In this document: piece after piece, positions 8,968 to 17,575 of the stretch | How the letters are laid out: every line of letters begins with the position of its first letter | How positions within the stretch are numbered: position 1 is the stretch's first letter | NCBI RefSeq assembly: GCF_002976435.1 | Contig: NZ_PUGF01000001.1 | Span: 62,001-126,000 of the forward strand | Length of the DNA stretch: 64,000 bases | Source of the DNA: Solimicrobium silvestre | Lineage (GTDB): Bacteria > Pseudomonadota > Gammaproteobacteria > Burkholderiales > Burkholderiaceae_D | Direction: 5' to 3' | The notes under the pieces: generated by a model | Databases searched by the model: none | Told to the model about the DNA's origin: nothing | The model's input: only the letters and a program-made list of their open reading frames with translations | Program-made: the position numbers and the translations under genes

Positions 8968-9945
8968 ATGAAGGTATTTCGCGGACTCTCTCACTCCATC
9001 CCAAGTAACCCTTGTGCATTAACCATAGGTAACTTTGATGGCGTTCATCTTGGCCATCAAGCCTTATTGGCACAAGTGCGCCAGGCCGCAGACCGTTTGA
9101 ATCTGACTGCGTCAGTGATGACGTTCGAACCACATCCACGTGAATTTTTTGCCCATCGCGCCGGTGACCCAAGCAAAGCACCGAGCCGCATCGCCAATTT
9201 GCGCGACAACATGAATGCAATGGCCAATGCTGGCATGGACAACATTATTGTTGAGCATTTCAATGCCACTTTTGCCAGCCAGTCGCCGCAAGAATTTATT
9301 GAAAAAGTATTAGTCAAAGGCTTACACGTTAAATGGCTGATGGTCGGCGAAGATTTCTGCTTTGGTGCCAAGCGCGCCGGCAATATTGCCCTGCTTAAAG
9401 AAGCCGGTCAGCAATTAGGCTTTAGTGTTGAAACCTTGCCAACGGTTACCAGCGGCGGGCAACGTGTTTCCTCCTCCGCAGTACGCGCCGCATTAGCGCA
9501 AGGCGATTTTGCCCAGACGCACGCCTTAATCGGTCATCCCTACTCAATTACCGGACGGGTGGTACACGGACAAAAATTGGGTCGCACGATCGGTTTCCCT
9601 ACTCTCAACTTGCGCATCGCACATCAACATCCGGCAGTGCATGGCATTTTTACCGTTCAAGTTCATGGCTTGGCTGACCATCCTTTACCTGCGGTTGCCT
9701 CAATCGGTGTGCGCCCTACGGTAGAAGATGCGGGTCGGGTTTTATTAGAAACCCATATTTTTGACTATGACCAATCCTGTTACGGCAAGTTAGTGCAGAT
9801 CGAATTTTTACAAAAAATTCGTGACGAAAAGAAATTCCCTGACTTAGCCACAATGACAGCGGCAATTGATGCCGATGCGGCACAGGCGCGCGCTTACTTC
9901 AGTACGCCCGGGCTGCGCACCATCTCTGCCACCGACCGAATTTGA
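8968..9945 (+). CDS. ribF: Bifunctional riboflavin kinase / FAD synthetase
   Basis: 325 residues in two domains. The N-terminal nucleotidyltransferase domain has GNFDGVHLGHQ (about 18-28, the GxFDGxHxGH adenylyl-transfer motif) and the SSSAVRAAL segment at its end. The C-terminal flavokinase domain starts with GRVVHGQKLGRTIGFPTLNL (about 195-214) and contains IGVRPTV and LETHIFD. It converts riboflavin to FMN and FMN to FAD. The position directly before ileS and lspA is the classic proteobacterial order. No FMN riboswitch-like structure is apparent in the 175 bp upstream. Confidence 0.96.
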   Translation: MKVFRGLSHSIPSNPCALTIGNFDGVHLGHQALLAQVRQAADRLNLTASVMTFEPHPREFFAHRAGDPSKAPSRIANLRDNMNAMANAGMDNIIVEHFNATFASQSPQEFIEKVLVKGLHVKWLMVGEDFCFGAKRAGNIALLKEAGQQLGFSVETLPTVTSGGQRVSSSAVRAALAQGDFAQTHALIGHPYSITGRVVHGQKLGRTIGFPTLNLRIAHQHPAVHGIFTVQVHGLADHPLPAVASIGVRPTVEDAGRVLLETHIFDYDQSCYGKLVQIEFLQKIRDEKKFPDLATMTAAIDADAAQARAYFSTPGLRTISATDRI

Positions 9946-10017
9946 AGCTCAAACTACCAGAATAAAAAAAGTCGTTTGAATCTTCACCCTATTTAAATTA
10001 AAGCACGCGAGAACCCA

Positions 10018-12927
10018 ATGTCTAAAGAAAAACCAAGCAAATCGACTTATCCGGTCAACATGACCGAAACCGCCTTCCCCATGCGCGGCGACTTAGCCAA
10101 GCGTGAGCCGCAATGGGTTAAAGAATGGCAAGATAAAAAAATCTATCAGCGGATCCGCAAAGCAGCGCAAGGCCGCCCAAGTTTTGTATTGCATGACGGG
10201 CCACCCTACGCCAATGGTGAAATTCATCTTGGTCACGCCGTGAATAAAATCCTCAAGGACATGATCGTTAAAGCCCGCACCTTAGCGGGTTTTGATGCGC
10301 CGTATGTACCGGGTTGGGATTGCCACGGCATGCCGATTGAAATCCAGATCGAAAAACTGCACGGCAAACATTTGCCGGTCGCTGAAGTGCAAACCAAAGC
10401 GCGTGCCTATGCTGATGTGCAAATCGAAAAACAAAAAATTGATTTCAAACGTTTAGGCGTTTTAGGTGAATGGGATAACCCGTACAAAACCATGGCGTTT
10501 GGCAATGAAGCCGATGAAATCCGCGCGCTCGGTACCATTCTCGACAAAGGTTATGTGTATCGCGGTTTGAAACCAGTCAACTGGTGTTTTGACTGCGGCT
10601 CGGCTTTGGCTGAAGCGGAAGTGGAATATCAGGATAAACGCGACCCGTCAATCGACGTTGGCTTCCCGTTTTTGCAGCATGACAAAATCGCCGCCGCGTT
10701 TGGTTTGGCTAAACTGCCGCTGCAACACGGCTATTGCGTGATCTGGACTACAACGCCGTGGACTATTCCGTCCAACATGGCCTTAAATATGCACCCGGAG
10801 ATTACTTATGCTCTGGTACAAACCGTGCGCGATGGTGTTCCGACGCTGTTAATTCTGGCGCAGGAATTAGTCGAAAGCTCCCTGAAAAACTACGGACTGG
10901 AAGGCCAGATTTTAGCAACTTGCTTAGGCTCGGCTTTATCGTTAATCGAATTTAAACATCCCTTAGCAGCCATGGATCCGGGCTATGACCGTGTTTCGCC
11001 GGTATATTTGGGCGAATACGTCACGATAGATTCCGGCACCGGCATTGTTCACTCTGCCCCTGCTTACGGTATAGAAGATTACAACTCCTGCAAAGAACAT
11101 GGCATCAAGGACGACGACATCATCAGCCCGGTAATGGGTGATGGTAAATACGCGTCGTGGTTGCCATTTTTTGGCGGCATGACGATTTGGGAAGCCTCCA
11201 AACCGATCTGCGACAAACTCAAAGAAGCCGGCACTTTATTTAAGCTGGTGATGTTTGAGCATAGCTACATGCATTGCTGGCGTCATAAAACCCCTATCGT
11301 GTACCGCGCCACTTCGCAGTGGTTTGCACGTATGGACGTGACGCCAAAAGATGGCGGCGCCACATTACGTGAAACTGCTTTGGCTGGCGTGGAAGCCACC
11401 ACATTCTACCCAAGCTGGGGTAAAGCCCGTTTGGAAGGGATGATCGCCAACCGCCCGGACTGGACACTTTCGCGTCAACGCCAATGGGGCGTGCCGATGG
11501 CGTTTTTCCTGCACAAAGAAACCGGCCAATTGCATCCACGCACCGCTGAATTGCTGGAGTTGATTGCCAAGCGCGTAGAAAAAGAAGGTATCGAAGCTTG
11601 GCAGAATATTGAGCCAGCCGATTTGCTGGGCGATGAAGCTGCAATGTACGTAAAGAACAAAGACACGCTGGATGTCTGGTTTGATTCCGGTTGCACGCAT
11701 CAAACAGTATTGCGCGGTTCGCACCCAACGCCAGTCTACAAGCACGCTGCGCCACTGATTGCCGGACTCACAGGCCCAATTGGCACCGCATTCCCGGCCG
11801 ATTTATACCTGGAAGGTTCAGACCAGCATCGCGGCTGGTTCCATTCATCCCTGCTCACTTCGAGCATGCTGAATCGCTGCGCCCCTTACAAAGCCTTGCT
11901 GACGCACGGTTTTGTGGTGGATGGCGAAGGTCGCAAAATGTCTAAGTCATTAGGCAACGGGGTTGAGCCGCAAACTATTTTTAATACCTTGGGCGCTGAT
12001 ATTTTGCGTTTATGGGTAGCTTCGTCAGACTATTCCGGTGAGATCACGATCTCGGATGAAATCTTAAAACGCGTGACTGAATCCTATCGCCGCATTCGCA
12101 ACACCTTGCGCTTCTTGCTGGCGAATACGTCAGACTTTGATGCGACTAAAGATCTGGTGGCTGTAGCAGACATGCTGGAAATTGATCGCTATGCCGTCGC
12201 GAATATGCAAGCCTTGCAAAACGAGGTGTTAGCCCATTACGATCAATTTGAATTCCATCCGGTAATCGCTAAATTGCAGGGCTTTTGCTCGGAAGATCTG
12301 GGTGGTTTTTACCTGGATATTCTTAAAGACCGGCTGTACACCAGCGGTGCTAATTCCGCAGCGCGTCGTTCTGCGCAAAGCGCTTTATGGCACATCACCC
12401 ATTCGTTATTACGCTTGATGGCTCCGACCTTATCTTTCACCGCCGAAGAAGCGTGGAAGTTCTTTGTCAGCAGCAGCGAATTTGCGGACAGCGATGAAAC
12501 CATCTTCACGCAACTGTTTTATACGCTGCCGGAAGTAGACGGATCTGAAGCGTTGCTGGCTAAATATAATGAGCTACGCGCGATACGTTTAGATGTTACT
12601 AAACAGCTGGAAGAAGTGCGTGTGACTGGTGAAATTGGAGCATCTCTGCAAGCAGATTTAACTGTACGTGCAGCAGGTACTAAATACACCGTGTTGAAGA
12701 GCTTGGGTGACGATTTGAAATTCATCTTCATCACGTCCAGCGCAAAAGTGGAGTTAGTGAGCAGCACGGAAGAAGAAGGCGTTGTGGTCAAGGCGTCAAC
12801 TGAGAAAAAATGCGAGCGCTGCTGGCATTATCGGGCTGATGTCGGTATCAATACTGCGCATGCCGGTTTATGCAAACGTTGTGTAGAAAATTTATTTGAA
12901 CACGGCGAAGCGCGGCACTTTGCTTAA
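10018..12927 (+). CDS. ileS: Isoleucyl-tRNA synthetase
   Basis: 969 residues, a class I aminoacyl-tRNA synthetase. The HIGH-type motif is HLGHAVNK (about residue 73), with PPYANGEI just before it. The editing domain contains [19 protein letters not shown] (about 638) closes the active site. A C-terminal zinc-finger pair (CERCWHYR and CKRCVENLF) marks the bacterial IleRS type with a full C-terminal domain. The active site charges tRNA-Ile with isoleucine and the CP1 domain edits valine. It is 72 bp downstream of ribF and is followed by a two-hairpin repeat and lspA. Confidence 0.97.
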   Translation: MSKEKPSKSTYPVNMTETAFPMRGDLAKREPQWVKEWQDKKIYQRIRKAAQGRPSFVLHDGPPYANGEIHLGHAVNKILKDMIVKARTLAGFDAPYVPGWDCHGMPIEIQIEKLHGKHLPVAEVQTKARAYADVQIEKQKIDFKRLGVLGEWDNPYKTMAFGNEADEIRALGTILDKGYVYRGLKPVNWCFDCGSALAEAEVEYQDKRDPSIDVGFPFLQHDKIAAAFGLAKLPLQHGYCVIWTTTPWTIPSNMALNMHPEITYALVQTVRDGVPTLLILAQELVESSLKNYGLEGQILATCLGSALSLIEFKHPLAAMDPGYDRVSPVYLGEYVTIDSGTGIVHSAPAYGIEDYNSCKEHGIKDDDIISPVMGDGKYASWLPFFGGMTIWEASKPICDKLKEAGTLFKLVMFEHSYMHCWRHKTPIVYRATSQWFARMDVTPKDGGATLRETALAGVEATTFYPSWGKARLEGMIANRPDWTLSRQRQWGVPMAFFLHKETGQLHPRTAELLELIAKRVEKEGIEAWQNIEPADLLGDEAAMYVKNKDTLDVWFDSGCTHQTVLRGSHPTPVYKHAAPLIAGLTGPIGTAFPADLYLEGSDQHRGWFHSSLLTSSMLNRCAPYKALLTHGFVVDGEGRKMSKSLGNGVEPQTIFNTLGADILRLWVASSDYSGEITISDEILKRVTESYRRIRNTLRFLLANTSDFDATKDLVAVADMLEIDRYAVANMQALQNEVLAHYDQFEFHPVIAKLQGFCSEDLGGFYLDILKDRLYTSGANSAARRSAQSALWHITHSLLRLMAPTLSFTAEEAWKFFVSSSEFADSDETIFTQLFYTLPEVDGSEALLAKYNELRAIRLDVTKQLEEVRVTGEIGASLQADLTVRAAGTKYTVLKSLGDDLKFIFITSSAKVELVSSTEEEGVVVKASTEKKCERCWHYRADVGINTAHAGLCKRCVENLFEHGEARHFA

Positions 12928-12938
12928 ACTGTTAATTC

Positions 12939-12972
12939 GTAGCGTGGGCACGGTTTTGTGCCCACGCGTTAC
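12939..12972. repeat. REP-like hairpin, copy 1
   Basis: A perfect 10-bp inverted repeat, GCGTGGGCAC (12942-12951) and GTGCCCACGC (12958-12967), with loop GGTTTT and flanking GTA/TTAC pairing. It lies 15 bp after the ileS stop codon. Copies 2 (13017-13049) and 3 (53677-53705) share the arms GCGTGGGCAC and GTGCCCAC. No T-run follows, so it is not a classical terminator. Confidence 0.85.
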
Positions 12973-13016
12973 CTTCGATCAATGATAATTTCAATTGGAA
13001 TCCGTTGCTTATTAAC

Positions 13017-13049
13017 GGTTACGCGTGGGCACAGAGTGCCCACCCTACG
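13017..13049. repeat. REP-like hairpin, copy 2, inverted relative to copy 1
   Basis: GCGTGGGCAC (13023-13032), loop AGA, then GTGCCCACCCTAC (13036-13048). Its left flank GGTTACGCGTGGGCAC mirrors the right flank of copy 1 (GTGCCCACGCGTTACC) with one mismatch. The two elements therefore form a head-to-head pair about 45 bp apart, like a BIME. It lies 28 bp before the chosen lspA start; a longer in-frame reading from a TTG at 13005 would translate through it. Confidence 0.85.
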
Positions 13050-13076
13050 ATCAACCCTCAAACACGATTAAAAAAC

Positions 13077-13610
13077 ATGGCCACTAAGAAGAGAGCATCA
13101 GGAAGCATTAATACAAGCACAAAATCAAGTAGCACTCCATCACACGGTCTCGCGCCTTGGCTGGGCCTTGCTGCCATCGTTATTTTGTTGGATCAACTCT
13201 CTAAAATCACCATCGCTAAATTATTTGCCTACGGCGAATCCTTAGCGGTCACCAATTTCTTCAACCTGACGTTGGTCTACAACAAAGGGGCGGCATTCAG
13301 TTTTCTAGCAAGTGAATCAGGCTGGCAGCGGCATTTATTTACCGTGATCGGTATCAGCGCAGCGTTGTATATTATTTACCTGCTCAAAAACCACAATGGA
13401 CAACGCTTATTTTGCTGGGCGTTGGCGCTGATTTTAGGTGGTGCGCTGGGTAATGTGATTGACCGGGTTATGTACGGCCACGTTATCGATTTTTTAGATT
13501 TTTATTACGCTAATAGTCACTTCCCGGCATTTAACCTGGCCGATAGTGCTATTTGTCTTGGCGCCGGTTTGTTTATTTTGGATGAGTTACGACGCGTGAA
13601 GAATAAATAA
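13077..13610 (+). CDS. lspA: Lipoprotein signal peptidase (signal peptidase II)
   Basis: 177 residues from the ATG at 13077. The protein has an unusual Ser/Thr/Lys-rich N-terminal tail of about 30 residues, then four transmembrane helices. Catalytic aspartates are visible in [15 protein letters not shown] and FNLADSAI, and the family motif [10 protein letters not shown] is present. LspA cleaves the signal peptide of diacylglyceryl prolipoproteins at the lipobox cysteine in the inner membrane. A reading frame open from TTG 13005 would add 24 residues encoded by the REP hairpin; I reject that extension. No strong ribosome-binding site is visible before 13077. It follows ileS as in most proteobacteria. 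Confidence 0.93.
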   Translation: MATKKRASGSINTSTKSSSTPSHGLAPWLGLAAIVILLDQLSKITIAKLFAYGESLAVTNFFNLTLVYNKGAAFSFLASESGWQRHLFTVIGISAALYIIYLLKNHNGQRLFCWALALILGGALGNVIDRVMYGHVIDFLDFYYANSHFPAFNLADSAICLGAGLFILDELRRVKNK

Positions 13611-13654
13611 GTGCGATAAATAAATGCGGTAAATAAGAACAAAGGGAGAAAATC

Positions 13655-14863
13655 ATGTCTGACTTAGCTAGCAACCCACTTAAAGGCAAACACATTTTGC
13701 TCGGTTTAACTGGCGGTGTGGCATGTTATAAATCTGCCGAACTCTGCCGTAGCTTAATCAAACACGGTGCGACAGTGCAAGTGGTAATGACGGCAGGTGC
13801 CTGCCAATTTATCACGCCCGTGACCATGCAAGCCTTGTCGGGCAATCCGGTTTACAGCGACCAATGGGATGCGCGCATAGCCAACAATATGGCGCATATT
13901 GAACTAAGCCGCGCATCGGATGCAATACTGATTGCACCCTGCTCGACTGACTTCATCGCCAAACTAGCGCACGGACATTGCGATGATTTGCTGTCGACCT
14001 TGTGCGTAGCGCGTCCGGCCACTCTGCCCTTGTTAATTGCACCGGCGATGAATGTTGAAATGTGGCAAAAACCGGCGACCCAGCGCAATGTCGCGCAATT
14101 GCTTGAAGATGGTTTACAGATTTTAGGTCCGGCACCGGGCGAACAAGCGTGTGGCGAAGTCGGTATGGGACGCATGTTGGAACCGGATCAACTGATTGCC
14201 GAATTACTGGCTGCGTTTACGCCTAAATCGCTAGCAGGAAAGCGGGTTTTGATTACCGCTGGCCCGACTTTCGAACCGATTGACCCTGTGCGCGGCATTA
14301 CCAATTTATCTTCTGGAAAAATGGGTTATGCAATAGCACAAGCAGCGTTTGAAGCAGGTGCAACAGTCAGCTTAATTTCTGGCCCAACTGCGTTAGAAAT
14401 GCCATACGGATGCACTCGTACTTCAATTCAAACGGCGCAACAAATGCGCGACGCGGTATTCGCACAAATTGAACAACAGGATATTTTTATTTCAGTCGCC
14501 GCGGTAGCAGATTGGCGGGTGAGTAATGCCAGTGACCAAAAGCTCAAAAAGAATCATGCCGGTGATTTACCGCAACTGAGTTTTGTACAAAACCCAGACA
14601 TTCTGGCCGAAGTTGCCGCACTAGCTAAACCGCCTTATTGTGTGGGATTTGCTGCAGAATCTGAAAACCTGATTGAATACGGCACCATTAAACGTTTGAA
14701 AAAAAATGTACCGCTGCTGGTTGGCAATATCGCGCAAAACACTTTTGGGCAAGATCAAAACGAATTGGTTTTGTTTGATGTGAATGGCCATAAATCACTG
14801 CCTTTAGCAGACAAAACCAGCCTGGCACGCCAATTAATTACCGCCATTGCGGCTCGAATTTAA
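13655..14863 (+). CDS. coaBC: Bifunctional phosphopantothenoylcysteine decarboxylase / phosphopantothenate-cysteine ligase
   Basis: 402 residues. The N-terminal CoaC flavoprotein half has GLTGGVACYKSAEL, HIELSRASDAILIAPCSTDF (with the catalytic His) and PAMNVEMW. The C-terminal CoaB half has ITAGPTFEPIDPVRGITN, the GYAIAQAAFEAGATV Rossmann segment and the KLKKN motif. It adds cysteine to 4'-phosphopantothenate using CTP and decarboxylates the product, two steps of coenzyme A synthesis. A GGGAG sits just before the ATG. dut follows 30 bp later, the usual coaBC-dut pairing. Confidence 0.96.
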   Translation: MSDLASNPLKGKHILLGLTGGVACYKSAELCRSLIKHGATVQVVMTAGACQFITPVTMQALSGNPVYSDQWDARIANNMAHIELSRASDAILIAPCSTDFIAKLAHGHCDDLLSTLCVARPATLPLLIAPAMNVEMWQKPATQRNVAQLLEDGLQILGPAPGEQACGEVGMGRMLEPDQLIAELLAAFTPKSLAGKRVLITAGPTFEPIDPVRGITNLSSGKMGYAIAQAAFEAGATVSLISGPTALEMPYGCTRTSIQTAQQMRDAVFAQIEQQDIFISVAAVADWRVSNASDQKLKKNHAGDLPQLSFVQNPDILAEVAALAKPPYCVGFAAESENLIEYGTIKRLKKNVPLLVGNIAQNTFGQDQNELVLFDVNGHKSLPLADKTSLARQLITAIAARI

Positions 14864-14893
14864 CTCCATTAGTAACTCATCTACTTTAAAATC

Positions 14894-15343
14894 ATGAAAA
14901 AAATCGCCGTAAAAATCATCGACCAACGCATGCAAGACCAACTCCCCGCGTACGCTACAGCAGGCAGCGCAGGGCTCGACTTACGCGCCTGCATTGACGC
15001 ACCGATTACCATTCAAGCTGGTCAGACCGTGTTAATTCCGACAGGTTTGGCTATCCATTTAGCCGACCCGGGTTACGCAGCGATGATCTTGCCGCGCAGC
15101 GGTATGGGCCATAAAAACGGTATCGTGTTGGGCAATTTGGTTGGTTTGATTGATTCGGATTACCAAGGTCAATTAATGGTATCAACCTGGAATCGCGGCA
15201 ATAGCGAATTCACGCTGCAACCGATGGAAAGACTGGCGCAATTAATCATCGTGCCGGTGCTGCAGGTGGGCTTTGAAGTGGTTGAAGAGTTTGCCGACAG
15301 CACCCGTGGTGAAGGTGGATTTGGTAGCACTGGAAAGCATTAA
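14894..15343 (+). CDS. dut: dUTP diphosphatase (dUTPase)
   Basis: 149 residues with the five trimeric dUTPase motifs in order: [44 protein letters not shown] and the C-terminal [12 protein letters not shown]. It hydrolyses dUTP to dUMP and pyrophosphate, keeping uracil out of DNA and feeding thymidylate synthesis. It closes the ribF-ileS-lspA-coaBC-dut string; a hairpin at 15428-15455 may end the transcript. Confidence 0.97.
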   Translation: MKKIAVKIIDQRMQDQLPAYATAGSAGLDLRACIDAPITIQAGQTVLIPTGLAIHLADPGYAAMILPRSGMGHKNGIVLGNLVGLIDSDYQGQLMVSTWNRGNSEFTLQPMERLAQLIIVPVLQVGFEVVEEFADSTRGEGGFGSTGKH

Positions 15344-15427
15344 TTTTAGTGCGTAATTCAGGCGTTTCTTCAATGAAAATACTGGAATTGCTGCTCGATT
15401 AAGATCAACATAATTACATAATCATTA

Positions 15428-15459
15428 CATCATTCCCGCATAGGTGGGGATGATGTTTA
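15428..15459 (+). terminator. Hairpin after dut (terminator or REP-like)
   Basis: CATCATTCCC (15428-15437) pairs with GGGGATGATG (15446-15455), one mismatch, followed by TTTAT. The sequence type (ATTCCCGC...GGGGATGAT) resembles a widespread proteobacterial REP hairpin, so it may be a repeat that doubles as a terminator. Confidence 0.55.
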
Positions 15460-15541
15460 TTCGATTATTTAAACAGCATCGACGCCTTGTAAATACTCAC
15501 ACAAAACCACCGCGTTTATAGTTGCCGAACTAATAAAAATA

Positions 15542-16960
15542 ATGAAATCAATCAAAATGCGGCTCGTCTTCTTCTCCTACTTCATCACCTCCATACTTTT
15601 AAATACGCAACCCGCTTTTGCAGAGTCATCCGACGCCTTGTTAATGCCCAATGCACCCATGAATGAACAGGTGTTGAGTATTCCCGGTGATCCTGATCGG
15701 CCAGTCATGTTGCAAGTCACCGTATTTACACCGAATGGGCCCGGACCTTTTCCGCTCGCGATATTGAATCATGGCGCATCAGGGGATACGCCGCCTGCGT
15801 CGCAACCTCGCAATCGAACCACGTATGCAGCCGATTACTTTTTATCGCGTGGTTATGCCGTCGCTCTTCCCATGATGCGCGGCTATGCCGGTTCTGGCGG
15901 CAAGGTGGAGGTCAACTGGTGTGATTTTTTAAGTATGGGTCTGCGCAACGCGCGAGATGTCCGAGCGGTGGTTTCTTATATGGAGAAGCAACCGAATATT
16001 GATGCTAATCGCGTCGTCATGGCTGGACAAAGTTTTGGTGGCTGGAACACGCTGGCGTTTGGCGCGCTGCAATATCCGAATGTCAAAGGCCTGATTAATT
16101 TTTCTGGCGGCTTGGTTGCATCAAACTGCGCGACGGATTTAAAGTTGTCTCAAGCCGTGAGTTATTTTGGGGAGCACTCAAGAGTTCCTTCACTGTGGTT
16201 TTATGGTGATAACGATAAACTGTTCCCAGTTGAAACCTGGCGAAAAATGCTGGAGCGCTATACCAAGAATGGTGGCAATGCCGAACTGGTCGCCTACGGC
16301 AAGTTCATGGAAAATTCACATTTAATGTTAAGTTTTCCGGAATCTTTTCCAATTTGGGTTCCCAAACTAGACGCGTTTTTAGCAAAAATAGGCTTACCGA
16401 ATCAGCTTGTATATCCGGAATACATGCCTACCGCATTTCCACCGCCTTCGCATTTTGCAGCCATCGATGATGTTAATGCGATACCGTATGTGAATGATAA
16501 AGGTCGGGAGTTATACCAGCGTTTTTTGGCTAAACCGCTACCACGCGTCTTTGCGCTTGCTAGCAATGGTTCAGCCAGTATGCAAAACGGTGGCTTTGAT
16601 CCGATTAAAATAACCATCAACCAATGTCAACAGCACGCTCCATCATGTCGCGTTTATGCCGTTGATAATGAGGTGGTTTGGGTGCGGCCAACGTCTGCTC
16701 CACCTACCACGCATTTTGCGACGCTGATGGATCAAACCGCTTTACCCTATGTCAATGAACAAGGGCGGGAGGGCTATGTGAAATGGCTCGCATTAAAAAA
16801 ACCGCGCGCTTTTGTGATTGCCCCGAATGGTGCATGGAGTGGCACTTCGCGCGGCGACGATCCGCTAGCGCAGGCATTGAGCGCATGCAACAAGATGACC
16901 AGTGGCTGTCAGCTATATGCCGTTGATGATGCTATTGTCTGGCCTGAGCTAGTCAAGTAA
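15542..16960 (+). CDS. Secreted alpha/beta hydrolase (dienelactone hydrolase-like) with duplicated C-terminal module
   Basis: 472 residues with a signal peptide ending at about residue 27 (TQPAFA). The alpha/beta hydrolase core has the nucleophile elbow AGQSFGGW (Ser about 162), an acid in YGDNDKLFP (about 222) and a His in ENSHLM (about 257). After about residue 300 there are two copies of a module of about 80 residues. Each starts FAAIDDVNAIPYVN or FATLMDQTALPYVN, goes through KGREL/QGREGY and PRVFALASNG or PRAFVIAPNG, and ends at two Cys and a YAVDNEVVW or YAVDDAIVW strand. The duplication is plain in the translation. The core probably hydrolyses an ester or peptide outside the cytoplasm; substrate and module function are unknown. 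Monocistronic. Confidence 0.8.
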   Translation: MKSIKMRLVFFSYFITSILLNTQPAFAESSDALLMPNAPMNEQVLSIPGDPDRPVMLQVTVFTPNGPGPFPLAILNHGASGDTPPASQPRNRTTYAADYFLSRGYAVALPMMRGYAGSGGKVEVNWCDFLSMGLRNARDVRAVVSYMEKQPNIDANRVVMAGQSFGGWNTLAFGALQYPNVKGLINFSGGLVASNCATDLKLSQAVSYFGEHSRVPSLWFYGDNDKLFPVETWRKMLERYTKNGGNAELVAYGKFMENSHLMLSFPESFPIWVPKLDAFLAKIGLPNQLVYPEYMPTAFPPPSHFAAIDDVNAIPYVNDKGRELYQRFLAKPLPRVFALASNGSASMQNGGFDPIKITINQCQQHAPSCRVYAVDNEVVWVRPTSAPPTTHFATLMDQTALPYVNEQGREGYVKWLALKKPRAFVIAPNGAWSGTSRGDDPLAQALSACNKMTSGCQLYAVDDAIVWPELVK

Positions 16961-16962
16961 CG

Positions 16963-17120
16963 CTACCTGGCTGGGCGACGATAACAATAGCTTACCTTGG
17001 GGGCTTCTCCTGCAATGTGGAGCTGTTTGCTTACAGTTTGGCGGGAAAACCCCAGATAACGAGCTATAGCAAAAAGGGGCTGTTCTGTACTGAACGGCGT
17101 CTTTGTATTTCGTCAATCAT
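16963..17120 (-). pseudogene. Decayed helix-turn-helix gene fragment, possibly transposase
   Basis: On the minus strand one frame (from ATG 17120) reads MIDEIQRRRSVQ and then stops. A second frame (17112 down to a TAG at 16963-16965) reads IARYLGFSRQTVSKQL followed by HIAGEAP, a convincing helix-turn-helix. Joined by a frameshift, the two resemble the HTH region of transposases or small regulators. No intact ORF, terminal inverted repeats or target duplication are visible. The family assignment is a guess; the HTH pattern is what the sequence shows. Confidence 0.4.
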
Positions 17121-17575
17121 GCCCCTATAAATCACTCCAAATACCTCCAGCTAAAACATCGAATATTGCCTCACTAAGGTGGGGATTTTTGGATGCTGTT
17201 TCCGCCTCCAATCTGATCAATATTCCAAGCTGTTTGACGCAGAGTTTTCTATCAAACTGCTAGTTTTAGCTGCCATCAAAAATCGGGTTCACCAACGTCT
17301 ATTTTTACAAAGTGGTATGGTACCAATATGCCATTAATCTCACTTATTATCCAAATTACCTATAAATAAACCGAAAAACATCAAATACCACTTTTTGAAA
17401 TAATTAATACCAATTGTAAATAAAATTCATGAAATAAGAGAAAATTATCACGATTTAATGAAATAAAAATGAAATGCGGTGAATTGCATTGACAGCTTTA
17501 TTTCGCTTAATTTAAATGGTAAAGGCAATAAGGAGACGTATTGCATAACTCAATTAAATTAATAAGGAATCTAAA
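17121..17575. other. AT-rich upstream region of the chitinase gene
   Basis: About 455 bp without a plausible gene. The left part has no recognisable feature. The right part holds the TGGTAT/ATACCA boxes listed separately, then a very AT-rich stretch leading to the chitinase start, with a GAGAC at about 17532 and an AAGGAA at 17563-17568 as ribosome-binding site for ATG 17576. Confidence 0.6.
17307..17416. promoter_or_regulatory. Cluster of TGGTAT / ATACCA boxes upstream of chitinase
   Basis: The hexamer TGGTAT (17313-17318) and its complement ATACCA (17385-17390 and 17407-17412) recur. AAAGTGGTAT at 17309-17318 is mirrored exactly by ATACCACTTT at 17385-17394, a 10-bp inverted repeat with a 66-bp gap. 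A compact GGTACC palindrome overlaps the first box. The two downstream boxes are 22 bp apart, about two helical turns. This looks like an operator array for a transcription factor controlling the chitinase; which factor cannot be told. Confidence 0.45.

Noticed and set aside
13005-13076. N-terminal extension of LspA from TTG 13005
   Set aside because: The 24 extra residues are encoded by the REP hairpin and have no homology or ribosome-binding site.
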